Of a stretch of DNA of 50,130 nucleotides, positions 1-7,889 are shown in pieces. This stretch comes from Cyanobacteriota bacterium (lineage in GTDB: Bacteria > Cyanobacteriota > Cyanobacteriia > Pseudanabaenales > Pseudanabaenaceae). Numbering within the stretch: position 1 is the stretch's first letter; each line of letters begins with the position of its first letter. A model generated the notes under the pieces. The model was not told where the DNA came from and did no database searches. It was given only the letters and a program-made list of their open reading frames with translations. The translations under genes and the position numbers were made by a program. The stretch is from NCBI GenBank assembly GCA_025356295.1, contig JANXUJ010000230.1:1-50130 (forward strand). Direction: 5' to 3'.

Positions 1-278
1 AAATCAAGGACTTAAAAGGATGTCTCACTCAAGGCGAAACTATCGAAGAAGCCGCAACAAATATCAACGAAGCCCGTGAACTATGGATCGAAACTGCCTA
101 CGAATACGGTGATGAGATTCCTTTGCCTAGTTCTGAATCTGAATATAGCGGTAAACTCATGCTGCGAATGCCCAAAGGTTTACATCAACGTTTAGTAACT
201 CTAGCCAAAAGCGAAGGTGTGAGCCTCAATCAATATCTTCTCTTTTTACTTAGTTCTGCAACAGGTAATCCACGATGA
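1..278 (+). CDS. HicB-family antitoxin, C-terminal part (5' end outside window)
   Basis: The open frame enters from the left edge (first full codon at base 3) and ends with TGA at 276-278. The visible 91 residues begin with the HicB-type segment reading DLKGCLTQGETIEEA and continue to NINEARELW. They end in a ribbon-helix-helix-like segment (MPKGLHQRLVTLAKSEG, then SLNQYLLFLL) of the kind that binds operator DNA in HicB antitoxins. The stop overlaps the start of the next gene by 4 bases (ATGA), so the two are probably translationally coupled. A hicA toxin would normally lie upstream, outside the window; none is visible here. Family assignment is good; the identity of the toxin partner is unknown. 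Confidence 0.8.
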   Translation, partial: IKDLKGCLTQGETIEEAATNINEARELWIETAYEYGDEIPLPSSESEYSGKLMLRMPKGLHQRLVTLAKSEGVSLNQYLLFLLSSATGNPR

Positions 279-724
279 CTCAGACTATTGCCAAACAAAC
301 GCTTTATGACACCGATCTTAACCTATGGTTAGAGACAGTCATTTCCCAATTGCGATCGCACGATCTAGAGCATATTGACATTGAAAATTTAATCGAGGAG
401 TTAGAAGGCTTGGCAAACAGAGATAAGCGCGAGGTTGTCAGTCGTCTCAGAACTCTCATTGAACATCTTCTCAAGCGTTGTTATGTGGATATGCCCAATG
501 AATTTAGGGGATGGGAAGTAACAATTAGAACTCAAAGATTTGAATTGGAACAAATTCTCGAACAGTCACCAAGCCTCAAGCGTCACTTTATCGATAATTT
601 TGATAAATGCTTAAAGTTTGTACTTGAGGATGTACGCAGTGAATACCCACAATATTCTTTCCCTACTACATGGCAGTTTAGCCGCGATATTGACTCAATT
701 TTGAATGCCAAATTTTGGAGTTAA
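275..724 (+). CDS. DUF29 family protein
   Basis: A 149-residue protein with the typical DUF29 opening (TLYDTDLNLWLETVISQLR) and core (IDIENLIEELEGLANRDKR), followed by a helical region with LIEHLLKRCY. DUF29 proteins are small, soluble, helical and of unknown biochemical role. They are very abundant in cyanobacteria and often sit beside toxin-antitoxin genes. The ATG lies inside the stop codon of the HicB-like gene, which fixes the start and implies co-expression. Whether it is a partner of the antitoxin or a passenger cannot be told from sequence. Confidence 0.85.
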   Translation: MTQTIAKQTLYDTDLNLWLETVISQLRSHDLEHIDIENLIEELEGLANRDKREVVSRLRTLIEHLLKRCYVDMPNEFRGWEVTIRTQRFELEQILEQSPSLKRHFIDNFDKCLKFVLEDVRSEYPQYSFPTTWQFSRDIDSILNAKFWS

Positions 725-730
725 TAAACC

Positions 731-774
731 AATATCTTCTTTTCTCATTCAGTTCTGTCACAGATAAATCTACA
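731..774 (+). repeat. Degenerate copy of the 3' end of the HicB-like gene
   Basis: Just after the DUF29 stop the sequence starting AATATCTTCT and continuing through AGTTCTGTCACAG resembles bases 232-275 at the end of the HicB-like gene (AATATCTTCT ... AGTTCTGCAACAG). About two thirds to three quarters of positions match by eye. It looks like the relic of a second hicB copy or a tandem duplication. It is not an open gene. Confidence 0.5.
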
Positions 775-794
775 TTGCACACAACAAAATTTAT

Positions 795-848
795 GTGCAT
801 TTTTGCCTGTGCATTTTTGCACAAAGTCTTTACACAGTGCATTTTTGC
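795..848 (+). repeat. Three direct copies of GTGCATTTTTGC
   Basis: The 12-mer GTGCATTTTTGC occurs at 795-806, 809-820 and 837-848 in the 211-base gap between the DUF29 gene and the next gene. Exact repeats at irregular spacing could be protein-binding sites or simple slippage products. No promoter was firmly identified. Confidence 0.6.
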
Positions 849-935
849 ATATTTATCATGTCCTCCAGAAAATTGATTTACGCTAAGTTCACGCTCAAAT
901 GAAGCATCAAATTAATTACCAAGGAGAACAGATCA

Positions 936-1466
936 ATGTCTAGCACTCTCAAGACTATTGACAGCAGCATTGAACATTTATTAGATCGTCAGATTATTGA
1001 CAGCCTTGATCTTGAACCGATTAAGGTCAAGCTCATGGATACAGTAGAAGGTTTAGGTTGGAGTTTGGAGCATTGCGACGAGGCTGAGAAGTGGTACAAA
1101 CGCTTTCTATACTTGTACAAAAAATATCCTAACAGCCCTCTTGTTCCTATTGGTGATGTAGACAGTTTCTGGCATCAGCACATTCTTGACACAAGGAAAT
1201 ATGCTGATGACTGTGACAAAATCTTCGGGCATTTTCTCCATCATTTCCCCTATTTCGGTCTGCGCGGAGCAGAAGATGCCGATGACTTAAAAAATGCGGC
1301 GACGGAGACTTGTGCGATTTTTGAGAAAGAGTACGGGGAATCCCCTTTTGGTAACGCCAGTAACTGCTCTGCTCCACCTCCAAAATGTAGTGTAAATTGT
1401 TTTGTTCATCCCAAGTGTGGTCCGAATGTTAATTCTCAAGTTCGTCCTACCACAGTCAGAGCCTAA
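936..1466 (+). CDS. GRDP-like (glycine-rich domain-containing protein-like) protein with Cys-rich tail
   Basis: A 176-residue protein. Residues about 30-135 match the GRDP-like/DUF1399 family: an early LEHCDEAEKWYKRFL segment, then VDSFWHQHILDTRKYADDC and FLHHFPYFGLRG. The family is best known from plant glycine-rich domain proteins and has unknown molecular function in bacteria. The last 35 residues are different in character: Cys- and Pro-rich with four cysteines (NCSAPPPKC, VNC, HPKC) and no glycine-rich domain. An AAGGAGA ribosome site precedes the ATG. The next gene encodes a small secreted protein with four cysteines. Function is unknown. Confidence 0.75.
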   Translation: MSSTLKTIDSSIEHLLDRQIIDSLDLEPIKVKLMDTVEGLGWSLEHCDEAEKWYKRFLYLYKKYPNSPLVPIGDVDSFWHQHILDTRKYADDCDKIFGHFLHHFPYFGLRGAEDADDLKNAATETCAIFEKEYGESPFGNASNCSAPPPKCSVNCFVHPKCGPNVNSQVRPTTVRA

Positions 1467-1524
1467 CTTTTGAGAACTCAGTTTTTCTATAAATCAGTTC
1501 CATTCTAAAAAATAGGAGTTAACA

Positions 1525-1806
1525 ATGAAAATCAACATAAAACCAGTTTCACTTGCCATTGCTGCTTTTACATCCACAATAGCAATATCTGCTGTTGTCT
1601 CATCCAGTCCATCTGAAGCTAAATTTTGGACTCAAGTGAAAGTCTACGAAATGTCTGATCAGGAATATCGTAGTGTTTGTGGGCGGGGCGATGCCTGCTC
1701 TGTAAGGAAGCTCGATAAATTTTGTCAGGATAAATCTGGACAGTGGGACGCTTTTTATCGCCATGATGGAGTACCCCGATGCTGGGTAAGAAGACTTACT
1801 TGGTAA
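1525..1806 (+). CDS. Small secreted cysteine-containing hypothetical protein
   Basis: This 93-residue protein opens with a clear signal peptide: Lys residues near the start, then the hydrophobic stretch VSLAIAAFTSTIAISAVV, then a cleavage region around SEA-KF. The mature part of about 60 residues has four cysteines (VCGRGDAC, KFC, PRC), enough for two disulphides, and several aromatic residues. A good GGAG site lies 7 bases before the ATG. I do not recognise the family. Its position 58 bases after the GRDP-like gene, on the same strand, suggests co-transcription. Confidence 0.7.
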   Translation: MKINIKPVSLAIAAFTSTIAISAVVSSSPSEAKFWTQVKVYEMSDQEYRSVCGRGDACSVRKLDKFCQDKSGQWDAFYRHDGVPRCWVRRLTW

Positions 1807-1827
1807 AACTTCTACAGTAAAATCACT

Positions 1828-1868
1828 GCAAATCTGCACTTGCAAATAATTGTAAGGTGCAGATTTGC
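1828..1868. terminator. Hairpin after the small secreted gene
   Basis: Inverted repeat GCAAATCTGCAC (1828-1839) and GTGCAGATTTGC (1857-1868), a perfect 12-bp stem with a 17-base loop. It lies 22 bases after the secreted-protein stop. There is no strong T-run after it, so it may be a terminator, an attenuator for the next small ORF, or one of this genome's palindromic repeats. Confidence 0.5.
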
Positions 1869-1892
1869 TCGAATTGATGAGAAAAATTTATT

Positions 1893-2036
1893 ATGGTCAA
1901 ATTAACGATCATCTTCCTAAAATTCTTTGCTCTCTTTCTAGTTGGCATATTCATTGCCTTTCCCATATCAGCCATGTTTGGCGCGATCGCCTTGTTTATA
2001 GGAGGTTTGAACGATGACACAAAAGATAATGTCTAA
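1893..2036 (+). CDS. Possible 47-residue membrane peptide
   Basis: An ORF of 47 codons starts MVKLTIIFLKFFALFLVG, is almost entirely hydrophobic for about 38 residues, and ends in a polar tail (NDDTKDNV). This could form one or two membrane helices. It contains one HIP1 site. The ribosome site is weak (GAGAAA about 9 bases upstream). Composition and hydrophobic pattern favour a real small protein, but nothing confirms translation and no family is recognised. Confidence 0.4.
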   Translation: MVKLTIIFLKFFALFLVGIFIAFPISAMFGAIALFIGGLNDDTKDNV

Positions 2037-2204
2037 TTTATTAGCCTAATCTTATTTCCTCCTTAATTTTTAAAGCAAACAAGCAGGAAATATGGTTGGG
2101 TGATCGCCTACAATAACTTTATTAGCAAGTTATAAATTTTGAATAACCATCAAGCTTATGATCACTAGGACGCTTAAATTTTGGGTGAAGAATTGAGCGA
2201 TCGC

Positions 2205-3527
2205 TTATTTCGCTATTCTAAAACCTGCGTGTTGATAGAAGTTAGGACGGAACCAATTGCGATAATATTTACCTGCTTCGGTTCCGCTGGTGATCCATGA
2301 GCCGCCTGCCATCATATTATGTTTGGTATCAAAATATGATGCAGAATAATTTGTATATAAGTAATGTGGTTGATATCCTGCAAGTGGGGTTAAATTGTCG
2401 CTTAACCATTCCCAAACATTACCTCGCAAATCATACAGTCCTGATTGACTTTGGGATTCCGAATAACCAACCGAACTAGGTGAGCTAAACTTTAGATTGA
2501 GATTGTAATGTTCTGTCACCTTCGGGATAGTCGCAATCGGAATAGCAGACGAGCCATAAGTGGCGAGATTCCATTCAGCTTCGCTGATCAGGCGAGTATT
2601 ATTTCCTTTCCATCGACAATAGGCGATCGCTTCATGATGATTTACCTCCACTGGGAAATCAAAGGGCATTGCTAGCTCATCAAACATGGCGCGATATTTG
2701 TAGGTGTCGCCATGAGGTAGCCAAAATTTAGGATGCTGGATATTATTTTGAGTTTTCCATTCCCATGCTTGACTCTGCCAATATGCTTGATTTGTATAGC
2801 CATCAGCTTTAACAAAATCTAAAAATTCGGCGTTAGTAATCAGATATTTGCTAGCGAAGAAAGTCTCAACATTTACAGCGCGATCGCCATATTCGATATC
2901 CCAACCGTAGGTATGAGAGTCTTGAGATTTACCAAGCTGTACTACGCCGCCTGTGACTGCAAGCATTTCGTTTTGTTTGGTGTAGCCATTGGCGGGGGCA
3001 TATTGCCAATCATGGGGGCGTTGAAGTTTGTCAACTGGCAACTGACGGATTAGCATCGATGAAGTTTCGATATGAATATATTGATGTTCGATCGCCATCA
3101 TTAACGCCCAGAGTGGTTGTTCGGAAGTTATCGGCAAAGCGATCGCTATATTATTAATCAGTTCACAAATCGCGGCATATACTTGCTGACGATATTCCCA
3201 CACTTGGCTCACTTCGGCGTTGCGAAGACTTGCGAAAATACTGGAAATATCATCTGGCTTTTCGGGATCGACTCCAAGTTCAAAAAGCATCTCAAAGTGA
3301 GGATTTAGGCGATCGCTTAATAAACCTACGCGAATTAATTTGTTAATATAAAAGACAGGAGAATGTCCTAAGTAAAAGATTAATAGATTGCGTAAAGGAT
3401 CGGGATTTAGATAAAAAGTTTCAGAATTAACTAGACTTTTCATCAGACTATCTTCGATTTGCCAAGCATGTTGGAAATACAAAAGAACATCTTCGCGATC
3501 GCAACAAGTTAAATTTGGTGGTTGCAT
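2205..3527 (-). CDS. egtB: OvoA-like iron(II) sulfoxide synthase, probably ergothioneine EgtB
   Basis: This 440-residue non-heme iron enzyme forms a C-S bond between a histidine derivative and a thiol using O2. Residues 1-165 are a DinB-like four-helix domain with the probable iron ligands H55 (LGHSPVFY) and the H-x3-H-x-E motif at H148, H152, E154 (EHQYIHIET). Residues about 190-440 are a formylglycine-generating-enzyme-like domain (NNTRLISEAEWNLATY, LRGNVWEWLSDN, final HAGFRIAK). The N-terminal pattern ETFYLNPDPLRNLLIFYLGH is characteristic of OvoA (5-histidylcysteine sulfoxide synthase) rather than classical EgtB. Its partner upstream is EgtD, which makes the ergothioneine precursor trimethylhistidine, so the likely product is ergothioneine. 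The C-terminal methyltransferase domain of full OvoA is absent. Confidence 0.85.
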   Translation of the reverse strand: MQPPNLTCCDREDVLLYFQHAWQIEDSLMKSLVNSETFYLNPDPLRNLLIFYLGHSPVFYINKLIRVGLLSDRLNPHFEMLFELGVDPEKPDDISSIFASLRNAEVSQVWEYRQQVYAAICELINNIAIALPITSEQPLWALMMAIEHQYIHIETSSMLIRQLPVDKLQRPHDWQYAPANGYTKQNEMLAVTGGVVQLGKSQDSHTYGWDIEYGDRAVNVETFFASKYLITNAEFLDFVKADGYTNQAYWQSQAWEWKTQNNIQHPKFWLPHGDTYKYRAMFDELAMPFDFPVEVNHHEAIAYCRWKGNNTRLISEAEWNLATYGSSAIPIATIPKVTEHYNLNLKFSSPSSVGYSESQSQSGLYDLRGNVWEWLSDNLTPLAGYQPHYLYTNYSASYFDTKHNMMAGGSWITSGTEAGKYYRNWFRPNFYQHAGFRIAK

Positions 3528-3580
3528 AGAAATGACTTATTATTTTTCAACAGTTTGACATAATTAAATATAAAATCCTA

Positions 3581-3611
3581 AAAGCTATAGCACACGCTGC
3601 GCTATAGCTTT
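3581..3611. repeat. Palindrome inside the egtD-egtB operon
   Basis: AAAGCTATAGC (3581-3591) and GCTATAGCTTT (3601-3611) form a perfect 11-bp stem with a 9-base loop. It lies between two genes of one apparent operon, 4 bases downstream of the egtD stop on the minus strand. A following T-run is not evident, so it may be an mRNA stabiliser, a weak attenuator, or a palindromic repeat rather than a full terminator. Confidence 0.6.
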
Positions 3612-3615
3612 GCAC

Positions 3616-4641
3616 TTATACCCGACAAAGAACTAATCCAAACCAGTGCTGCGGGTCTGTCCAGATTTTAATCGTTTGTAAACCTTGAGATCGCAGTTGT
3701 TCTTGAACTACTTCTAAATCAAACTTACGCGAAATTTCAGTGAGAATACTTTCGCCTTTTTTAAATTGGATTTTAAGATCGAGAATATCTAGCGATACTT
3801 GCTGATCTTCAAGAGAATATAAATACATTTCAATTTGATGATCGACCTCATTATAAATAGCTTGATGGCTGAATAAGTCGAGATTAAAATTTCCTTGAAA
3901 TCGCCAGTTTAGATGAGCAAGCATATTCAAATTAAACGCTGCTGTTACTTCCTGAGAATCATTATAAGCAGGTTCCAAAACTTGTTTGGATTTATGCAAA
4001 TCAATTCCTAACAAAAAATAATCGCCCTTAGTCAGAGTCTGAGAAACTCTATCAAGAAAATCTATGTATTCTTCAGGATTGAAATTGCCAATCGAGCTAC
4101 CTAAAAAGAAAATCATCCGCGATCGCACATGATTTTTGCCTAAATAAAGTAATGCTTCATTGTATGTTCCGATTAGTCCTTCGATGGATAGATGAGGATA
4201 TTTTTGTTGTAAATGTAATACGCTAGTTTTGAGAATGCCACCACTGACATCGATAGGAATATATCTAAAAGCTTCGGGCAAAGATTCAATTAATAAATCA
4301 GCTTCTTTCTGATAAGCCCGTTTTTGGTAAGCATTCAATAAAAAATGCGTCTTAGTAGAACTACCACTGCCAAGCTCAACTAATTCACAACAGCCTGTAA
4401 TTTCGGCGATTTCATTGGCATATTTATTTAATATCCATGCTTCAGTTCTGGTTGGATAATATTCTGGCAAGTCGCAAATTTGCTCAAATAATTCGGAGCC
4501 TCGATCATCATAAAAGTATTTTGCTGGCAAACTCTTGAGAGTTCTCATTAAGCCTTGAATGACATCATCACCATCTTTTTTAATCACTTGAGTGATAGAT
4601 GATTTGTTTTGATTCAAGATTTTTAAATGCTTGACAGTCAT
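3616..4641 (-). CDS. egtD: L-histidine N-alpha-methyltransferase (EgtD)
   Basis: This 341-residue SAM-dependent enzyme trimethylates the alpha-amino group of histidine to hercynine, the first step of ergothioneine synthesis. The EgtD signature near residues 39-68 (LPAKYFYDDRGSELFEQ, then LPEYYPTRTE) is followed by the SAM-binding glycine motif VELGSGSSTKT (88-98). The central FFLGSSIGNF motif and the C-terminal hercynine-binding fold region also match the family. Length agrees with the usual 320-340 residues. It is first in a two-gene minus-strand unit with the sulfoxide synthase 88 bases downstream. EgtC and EgtE homologues are not in the window. Confidence 0.92.
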   Translation of the reverse strand: MTVKHLKILNQNKSSITQVIKKDGDDVIQGLMRTLKSLPAKYFYDDRGSELFEQICDLPEYYPTRTEAWILNKYANEIAEITGCCELVELGSGSSTKTHFLLNAYQKRAYQKEADLLIESLPEAFRYIPIDVSGGILKTSVLHLQQKYPHLSIEGLIGTYNEALLYLGKNHVRSRMIFFLGSSIGNFNPEEYIDFLDRVSQTLTKGDYFLLGIDLHKSKQVLEPAYNDSQEVTAAFNLNMLAHLNWRFQGNFNLDLFSHQAIYNEVDHQIEMYLYSLEDQQVSLDILDLKIQFKKGESILTEISRKFDLEVVQEQLRSQGLQTIKIWTDPQHWFGLVLCRV

Positions 4642-4697
4642 GCTTAAAATTTTACCTGTTTATGTTTATACGATCAATTAGTTGTTTTGGATGAAGC

Positions 4698-5174
4698 CTA
4701 AACTTCGGGTGGATTTAGTCTCGCCATTACCCATGTTACATAAGTTCCCACAGGACTCCATAGTAAATATGGTAGTAATAGCCATCCAGCTAAACTGGAT
4801 ATCTGCCAAACTAGCGCCGTTAATATAACTCCCAATATAAAACCGATCGCCCCCGCGATCGCACCTGCCCTGACATTGCGTAAACGGGTCATGACGGGCG
4901 TGTAAGATAAAATCGTAAACTCGACTATGGCATAGCCTGCCATCAGCAGCCAGACATAGGGAGTGTTAGGCTGTGCTTCCCATAGGACCGATGCTGAGGC
5001 GATGCCACAGATAAAAATAAATATCCAGATTGGGGGAATTGCTTTTTCAAAGGTCAACCAGCGAGGGCGGCGTAACCGCATAAACCATTTGTAGTCACTA
5101 GAAAAAAGTTTGTTAAAGATCAAGCCTCCAACAAATGAAGCTATAGCGATCGCTACCCATGCTGGTATCTTCAC
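4698..5174 (-). CDS. TspO/MBR-family membrane protein
   Basis: This 158-residue protein has five predicted membrane segments. The family pattern is visible in the first third (W-x-LRRPRWLTFEKAIPPIW) and the last part (LLLPYLLWSPVGTYVTWVM). TspO-family proteins bind tetrapyrroles and related ligands and are involved in stress responses and tetrapyrrole handling in phototrophs. The match is to the divergent cyanobacterial type. The gene lies 56 bases upstream of egtD on the same strand, so it could lead the ergothioneine transcript, but no shared role is established. Confidence 0.8.
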   Translation of the reverse strand: MKIPAWVAIAIASFVGGLIFNKLFSSDYKWFMRLRRPRWLTFEKAIPPIWIFIFICGIASASVLWEAQPNTPYVWLLMAGYAIVEFTILSYTPVMTRLRNVRAGAIAGAIGFILGVILTALVWQISSLAGWLLLPYLLWSPVGTYVTWVMARLNPPEV

Positions 5175-5197
5175 GATTTTTAGTCCTTTTAGTTTCT

Positions 5198-5238
5198 AGA
5201 AAGATATGTAGCTCGCGGCACAAGCTACACATCTTTCT
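5198..5238. repeat. Long imperfect palindrome between divergent genes
   Basis: The arms 5198-5213 and 5223-5238 (AGAAAGATATGTAGCT and AGCTACACATCTTTCT) pair over 16 positions with one mismatch and a 9-base loop. It lies between the divergent tspO-like (minus) and DUF1565 (plus) genes, where neither transcript needs a terminator. A T-rich tract follows on the plus strand. Confidence 0.65.
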
Positions 5239-5403
5239 GGGTTTTGTTTTTTTAATTATGGCGATCGCGATGATGATTATGAGATTTTTGCTGGAAAGCT
5301 TTAAGAATCTCTTGGCAAGGGTGAGAGTTTTCGTGTATTTTAATTGGCACGAATCACATATTTTTGATGTGTTTTTTAGTGATTGGTTAAAAGGTGATTC
5401 CTT

Positions 5404-7035
5404 ATGCTGTGCAAGCCTAGTTTTTTGAGTGCGATCGCCACAAGTTTGATGATCTTAGCGATCGCGCCGCCACTGTTGGCGCGTCCAGTCCAGTCACCGA
5501 CTCAGGCTTTGCCACAGACTTGGAAAATTAGCCAACAAGATAACACCGCTTTACCGCAGACAGCTGCCCTGATTTATGTTGCGCCACGCTCTAATGCACT
5601 GGGGCTTAATGCACTGGGGCTTAATGTAAAAGCTGACGGTTCTCCGATGAATCCCTATGCATCGATCGCAGCAGCACTTGCCACCAAGCCTGTGGCGGGG
5701 ACAGTAATTCAGCTAACGCAGGGCATCTATAGCGCCGAGACAGGTGAATCCTTTCCGATCAGACTTCCTGTCGGTGTGACTCTGCGAGGTGAGCCGATAG
5801 TTAGAGGGCTGAATACTTTGATTCGTGGCAGTGGTAAATTTATCAGCCCGACTTTTGCCAGTCAAAATATTACAATCCTTGCTGCTGATGATGTCAGGAT
5901 TGAAGGAATTACGATAACCAATCCCAATAGCAGAGGGACGGCGATTTGGGTTGAGTCGAGCAAGCGAGTTGCGATCGCCAATAATACTTTCACTAATAGC
6001 GATCGCGAAGGTTTATTTTTAACAGGTACGGCCGATGCGATCGTTAGTGAAAATCTGTTTAAAAAAAATGGCGCAAATGGACTTTCGGCAGTTGGTAGCA
6101 GCACAGGCGAGATTCAGAATAATATCTTTGAGAGTACGGGTTTTGGACTAGCGATCGGGCAGAAATCGCGAGTGAATGTAAGCAATAACAACATTCTCAA
6201 CAATACTGATGGAATCGTCATCTCTAATCTCTCTGCGCCAACTTTGCGAAACAACCTAATCGCTGATAGTAAGCGGAATGGTATTGTCATTCTCAAAGAT
6301 CGTAAAGGTTATCCCACTCCTGATCTTGGCACTTCAATAAATCTCGGCAAAAATATCTTCCGCAACAATTTAGACAAAGATCTCAATAACAACTCAGGTG
6401 TACCTCAAGTTGCAGTTGGCAATGAACTTGATCTAAAAAAAATTGCGGGTAATATTGCTTTTAGTGGCAAATATCCCACGCCTCCTCTTCCCAATATCAG
6501 TTCAAATACGATCAGCAATGTTGAAATTACGCGATCGCCGCAACCAATTTTTAATCGCCCCATCGTTGACCCAAGTGTATTACCTCCATCTCAACCATCA
6601 CCAATATCTGCCGAGCCGTTACCAGTTATTTTGCCAGACATCTTAATTGATCGTGATCCAATTCCTGTAGCAGTGACGACTCCAATTATCCCTCCAGCGC
6701 CTCCGAGCAGCCTCGCACCCACCCCGCCGTTAGCCCAAGTCCAAGTCGCTCCTATTCCACTAACCCAAATTCCATATAATGTAAGAGTTGCGGCTCTGGT
6801 TCCACGCGCGGCGATCGATACGACTCCCTATTTAGTTGTGATTCCATCTTCAGACAATGAAGTCTTGCAAAAAGTCCAGAGTGCAGTCCCTTCGGCGCGG
6901 ATTATTCCTTCACGATTTGGCAATATCATCATGGTGCAAGGCTATCCCGATCGCGATCGCGCTGAAGTTTTAAAAACGATCGTGCGATCGGAGATTGGAT
7001 TAGATGCGCGTGTAGTTCATCAAAACACTCTATAG
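5404..7035 (+). CDS. Secreted DUF1565 / right-handed beta-helix protein with SPOR-like C-terminus
   Basis: This 543-residue protein starts with a signal peptide (FLSAIATSLMILAIAPPLLA, then RP). Residues about 75-330 form a DUF1565/pectate-lyase-like beta-helix. The entry motif is ADGSPMNPYASIAAAL with VIQLTQGIYS and LPVGVTLRGE, followed by repeated turns rich in N-N-x-I/F (IANNTFTNS, VSENLFKKNG, IQNNIFES, VSNNNILNN). Residues about 370-460 are a Pro-rich linker. The last 75 residues (PYLVVIPSSDNEVLQ onward) resemble a SPOR-type domain, which binds denuded peptidoglycan glycan. A 15-base tandem duplication near the start encodes NALGL twice. Likely periplasmic or envelope-associated; substrate unknown. 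Confidence 0.8.
   Translation: MLCKPSFLSAIATSLMILAIAPPLLARPVQSPTQALPQTWKISQQDNTALPQTAALIYVAPRSNALGLNALGLNVKADGSPMNPYASIAAALATKPVAGTVIQLTQGIYSAETGESFPIRLPVGVTLRGEPIVRGLNTLIRGSGKFISPTFASQNITILAADDVRIEGITITNPNSRGTAIWVESSKRVAIANNTFTNSDREGLFLTGTADAIVSENLFKKNGANGLSAVGSSTGEIQNNIFESTGFGLAIGQKSRVNVSNNNILNNTDGIVISNLSAPTLRNNLIADSKRNGIVILKDRKGYPTPDLGTSINLGKNIFRNNLDKDLNNNSGVPQVAVGNELDLKKIAGNIAFSGKYPTPPLPNISSNTISNVEITRSPQPIFNRPIVDPSVLPPSQPSPISAEPLPVILPDILIDRDPIPVAVTTPIIPPAPPSSLAPTPPLAQVQVAPIPLTQIPYNVRVAALVPRAAIDTTPYLVVIPSSDNEVLQKVQSAVPSARIIPSRFGNIIMVQGYPDRDRAEVLKTIVRSEIGLDARVVHQNTL
5593..5622 (+). repeat. 15-base tandem duplication inside the DUF1565 gene
   Basis: The unit AATGCACTGGGGCTT occurs twice head to tail (5593-5607 and 5608-5622). 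It adds a second NALGL pentapeptide without breaking frame. The two copies are identical, so the event looks recent. Confidence 0.9.
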
Positions 7036-7099
7036 TAAAGGAACTTGGTGATATCCATCTTTGTAACGACTTCTGTAACGACCACCCTGGAACTACACT

Positions 7100-7867
7100 A
7101 TGCAAGAAACATTACCTAAAACCCCATCAATGTCAGAGCCAATGATTGTCGCTGAAGATGTGCATAAGTGGTATGGCAGCTTCCATGTTCTTAAAGGTGT
7201 GAATCTGACCGTAAATCGTGGTGAAGTAGTCGTGATCATGGGTCCATCTGGTTCAGGGAAATCTACTTTCGCGAGAACTTTTAATGCCTTAGAAGAATAT
7301 CAACAAGGCAAAATCTTGATCGATGGATTTGAGCTATCGCCTGACAATCATCGCAATATTGATGCGATCAGACGAGAAGTGGGTATGGTATTTCAGCAAT
7401 TCAATCTATTTCCTCATCTGACGGTTTTAGAAAATATTATCCTCGCACCGTCATGGGTTCGTAAATGGTCAAAAACTAAAGCTTCAGAAGTTGCCACGCA
7501 GTTATTAGATCGAGTTGGTATCTTGCCACAAGCACACAAATATCCCTTACAGCTATCAGGTGGACAGCAACAACGCGTAGCGATCGCTAGAGCTTTAGCA
7601 ATGCAGCCCAAAATTATGCTGTTTGATGAGCCAACTTCTTCGCTCGACCCTGAGATGGTGAGCGAAGTTCTTGATGTAATGCGATCGCTAGCTGATTCAG
7701 GGATGACAATGGTTGTCGTCACCCACGAAGTCGGATTTGCCCGCGAAGTCGCTGATCGCATCGTATTTATGGATGGCGGCATCATTGTGGAAGAAGCAAC
7801 GCCTGAAGATTTTTTTCAAAATCCTCAAGAAGAACGCACGAAAAAGTTCTTGTCCCAAATTTTATAA
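7100..7867 (+). CDS. Polar amino-acid ABC transporter ATP-binding protein (GlnQ/HisP type)
   Basis: This 255-residue ABC ATPase energises uptake of polar amino acids at the inner membrane. Walker A is GPSGSGKST, the Q-loop region is [16 protein letters not shown], the signature is LSGGQQQR, Walker B is [13 protein letters not shown], and the H-loop is [16 protein letters not shown]. The pattern [13 protein letters not shown] is typical of the GlnQ subfamily. The internal ATG at 7130 is an alternative start. No permease or binding-protein gene adjoins it: the upstream gene is the beta-helix protein and the downstream gene is convergent. It is therefore an orphan ATPase in this window. Confidence 0.9.
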   Translation: MQETLPKTPSMSEPMIVAEDVHKWYGSFHVLKGVNLTVNRGEVVVIMGPSGSGKSTFARTFNALEEYQQGKILIDGFELSPDNHRNIDAIRREVGMVFQQFNLFPHLTVLENIILAPSWVRKWSKTKASEVATQLLDRVGILPQAHKYPLQLSGGQQQRVAIARALAMQPKIMLFDEPTSSLDPEMVSEVLDVMRSLADSGMTMVVVTHEVGFAREVADRIVFMDGGIIVEEATPEDFFQNPQEERTKKFLSQIL

Positions 7868-7889
7868 AACCCAATGTGGGACTGCGACC

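Noticed and set aside
1823..2020. 65-residue minus-strand ORF opposite the small membrane peptide
   Set aside because: No ribosome site and no motif; the plus-strand hydrophobic ORF is the better reading.
5159..5428. 89-residue plus-strand ORF overlapping the TspO start and the DUF1565 start
   Set aside because: It crosses a palindrome, overlaps two better-supported genes and has no family features.
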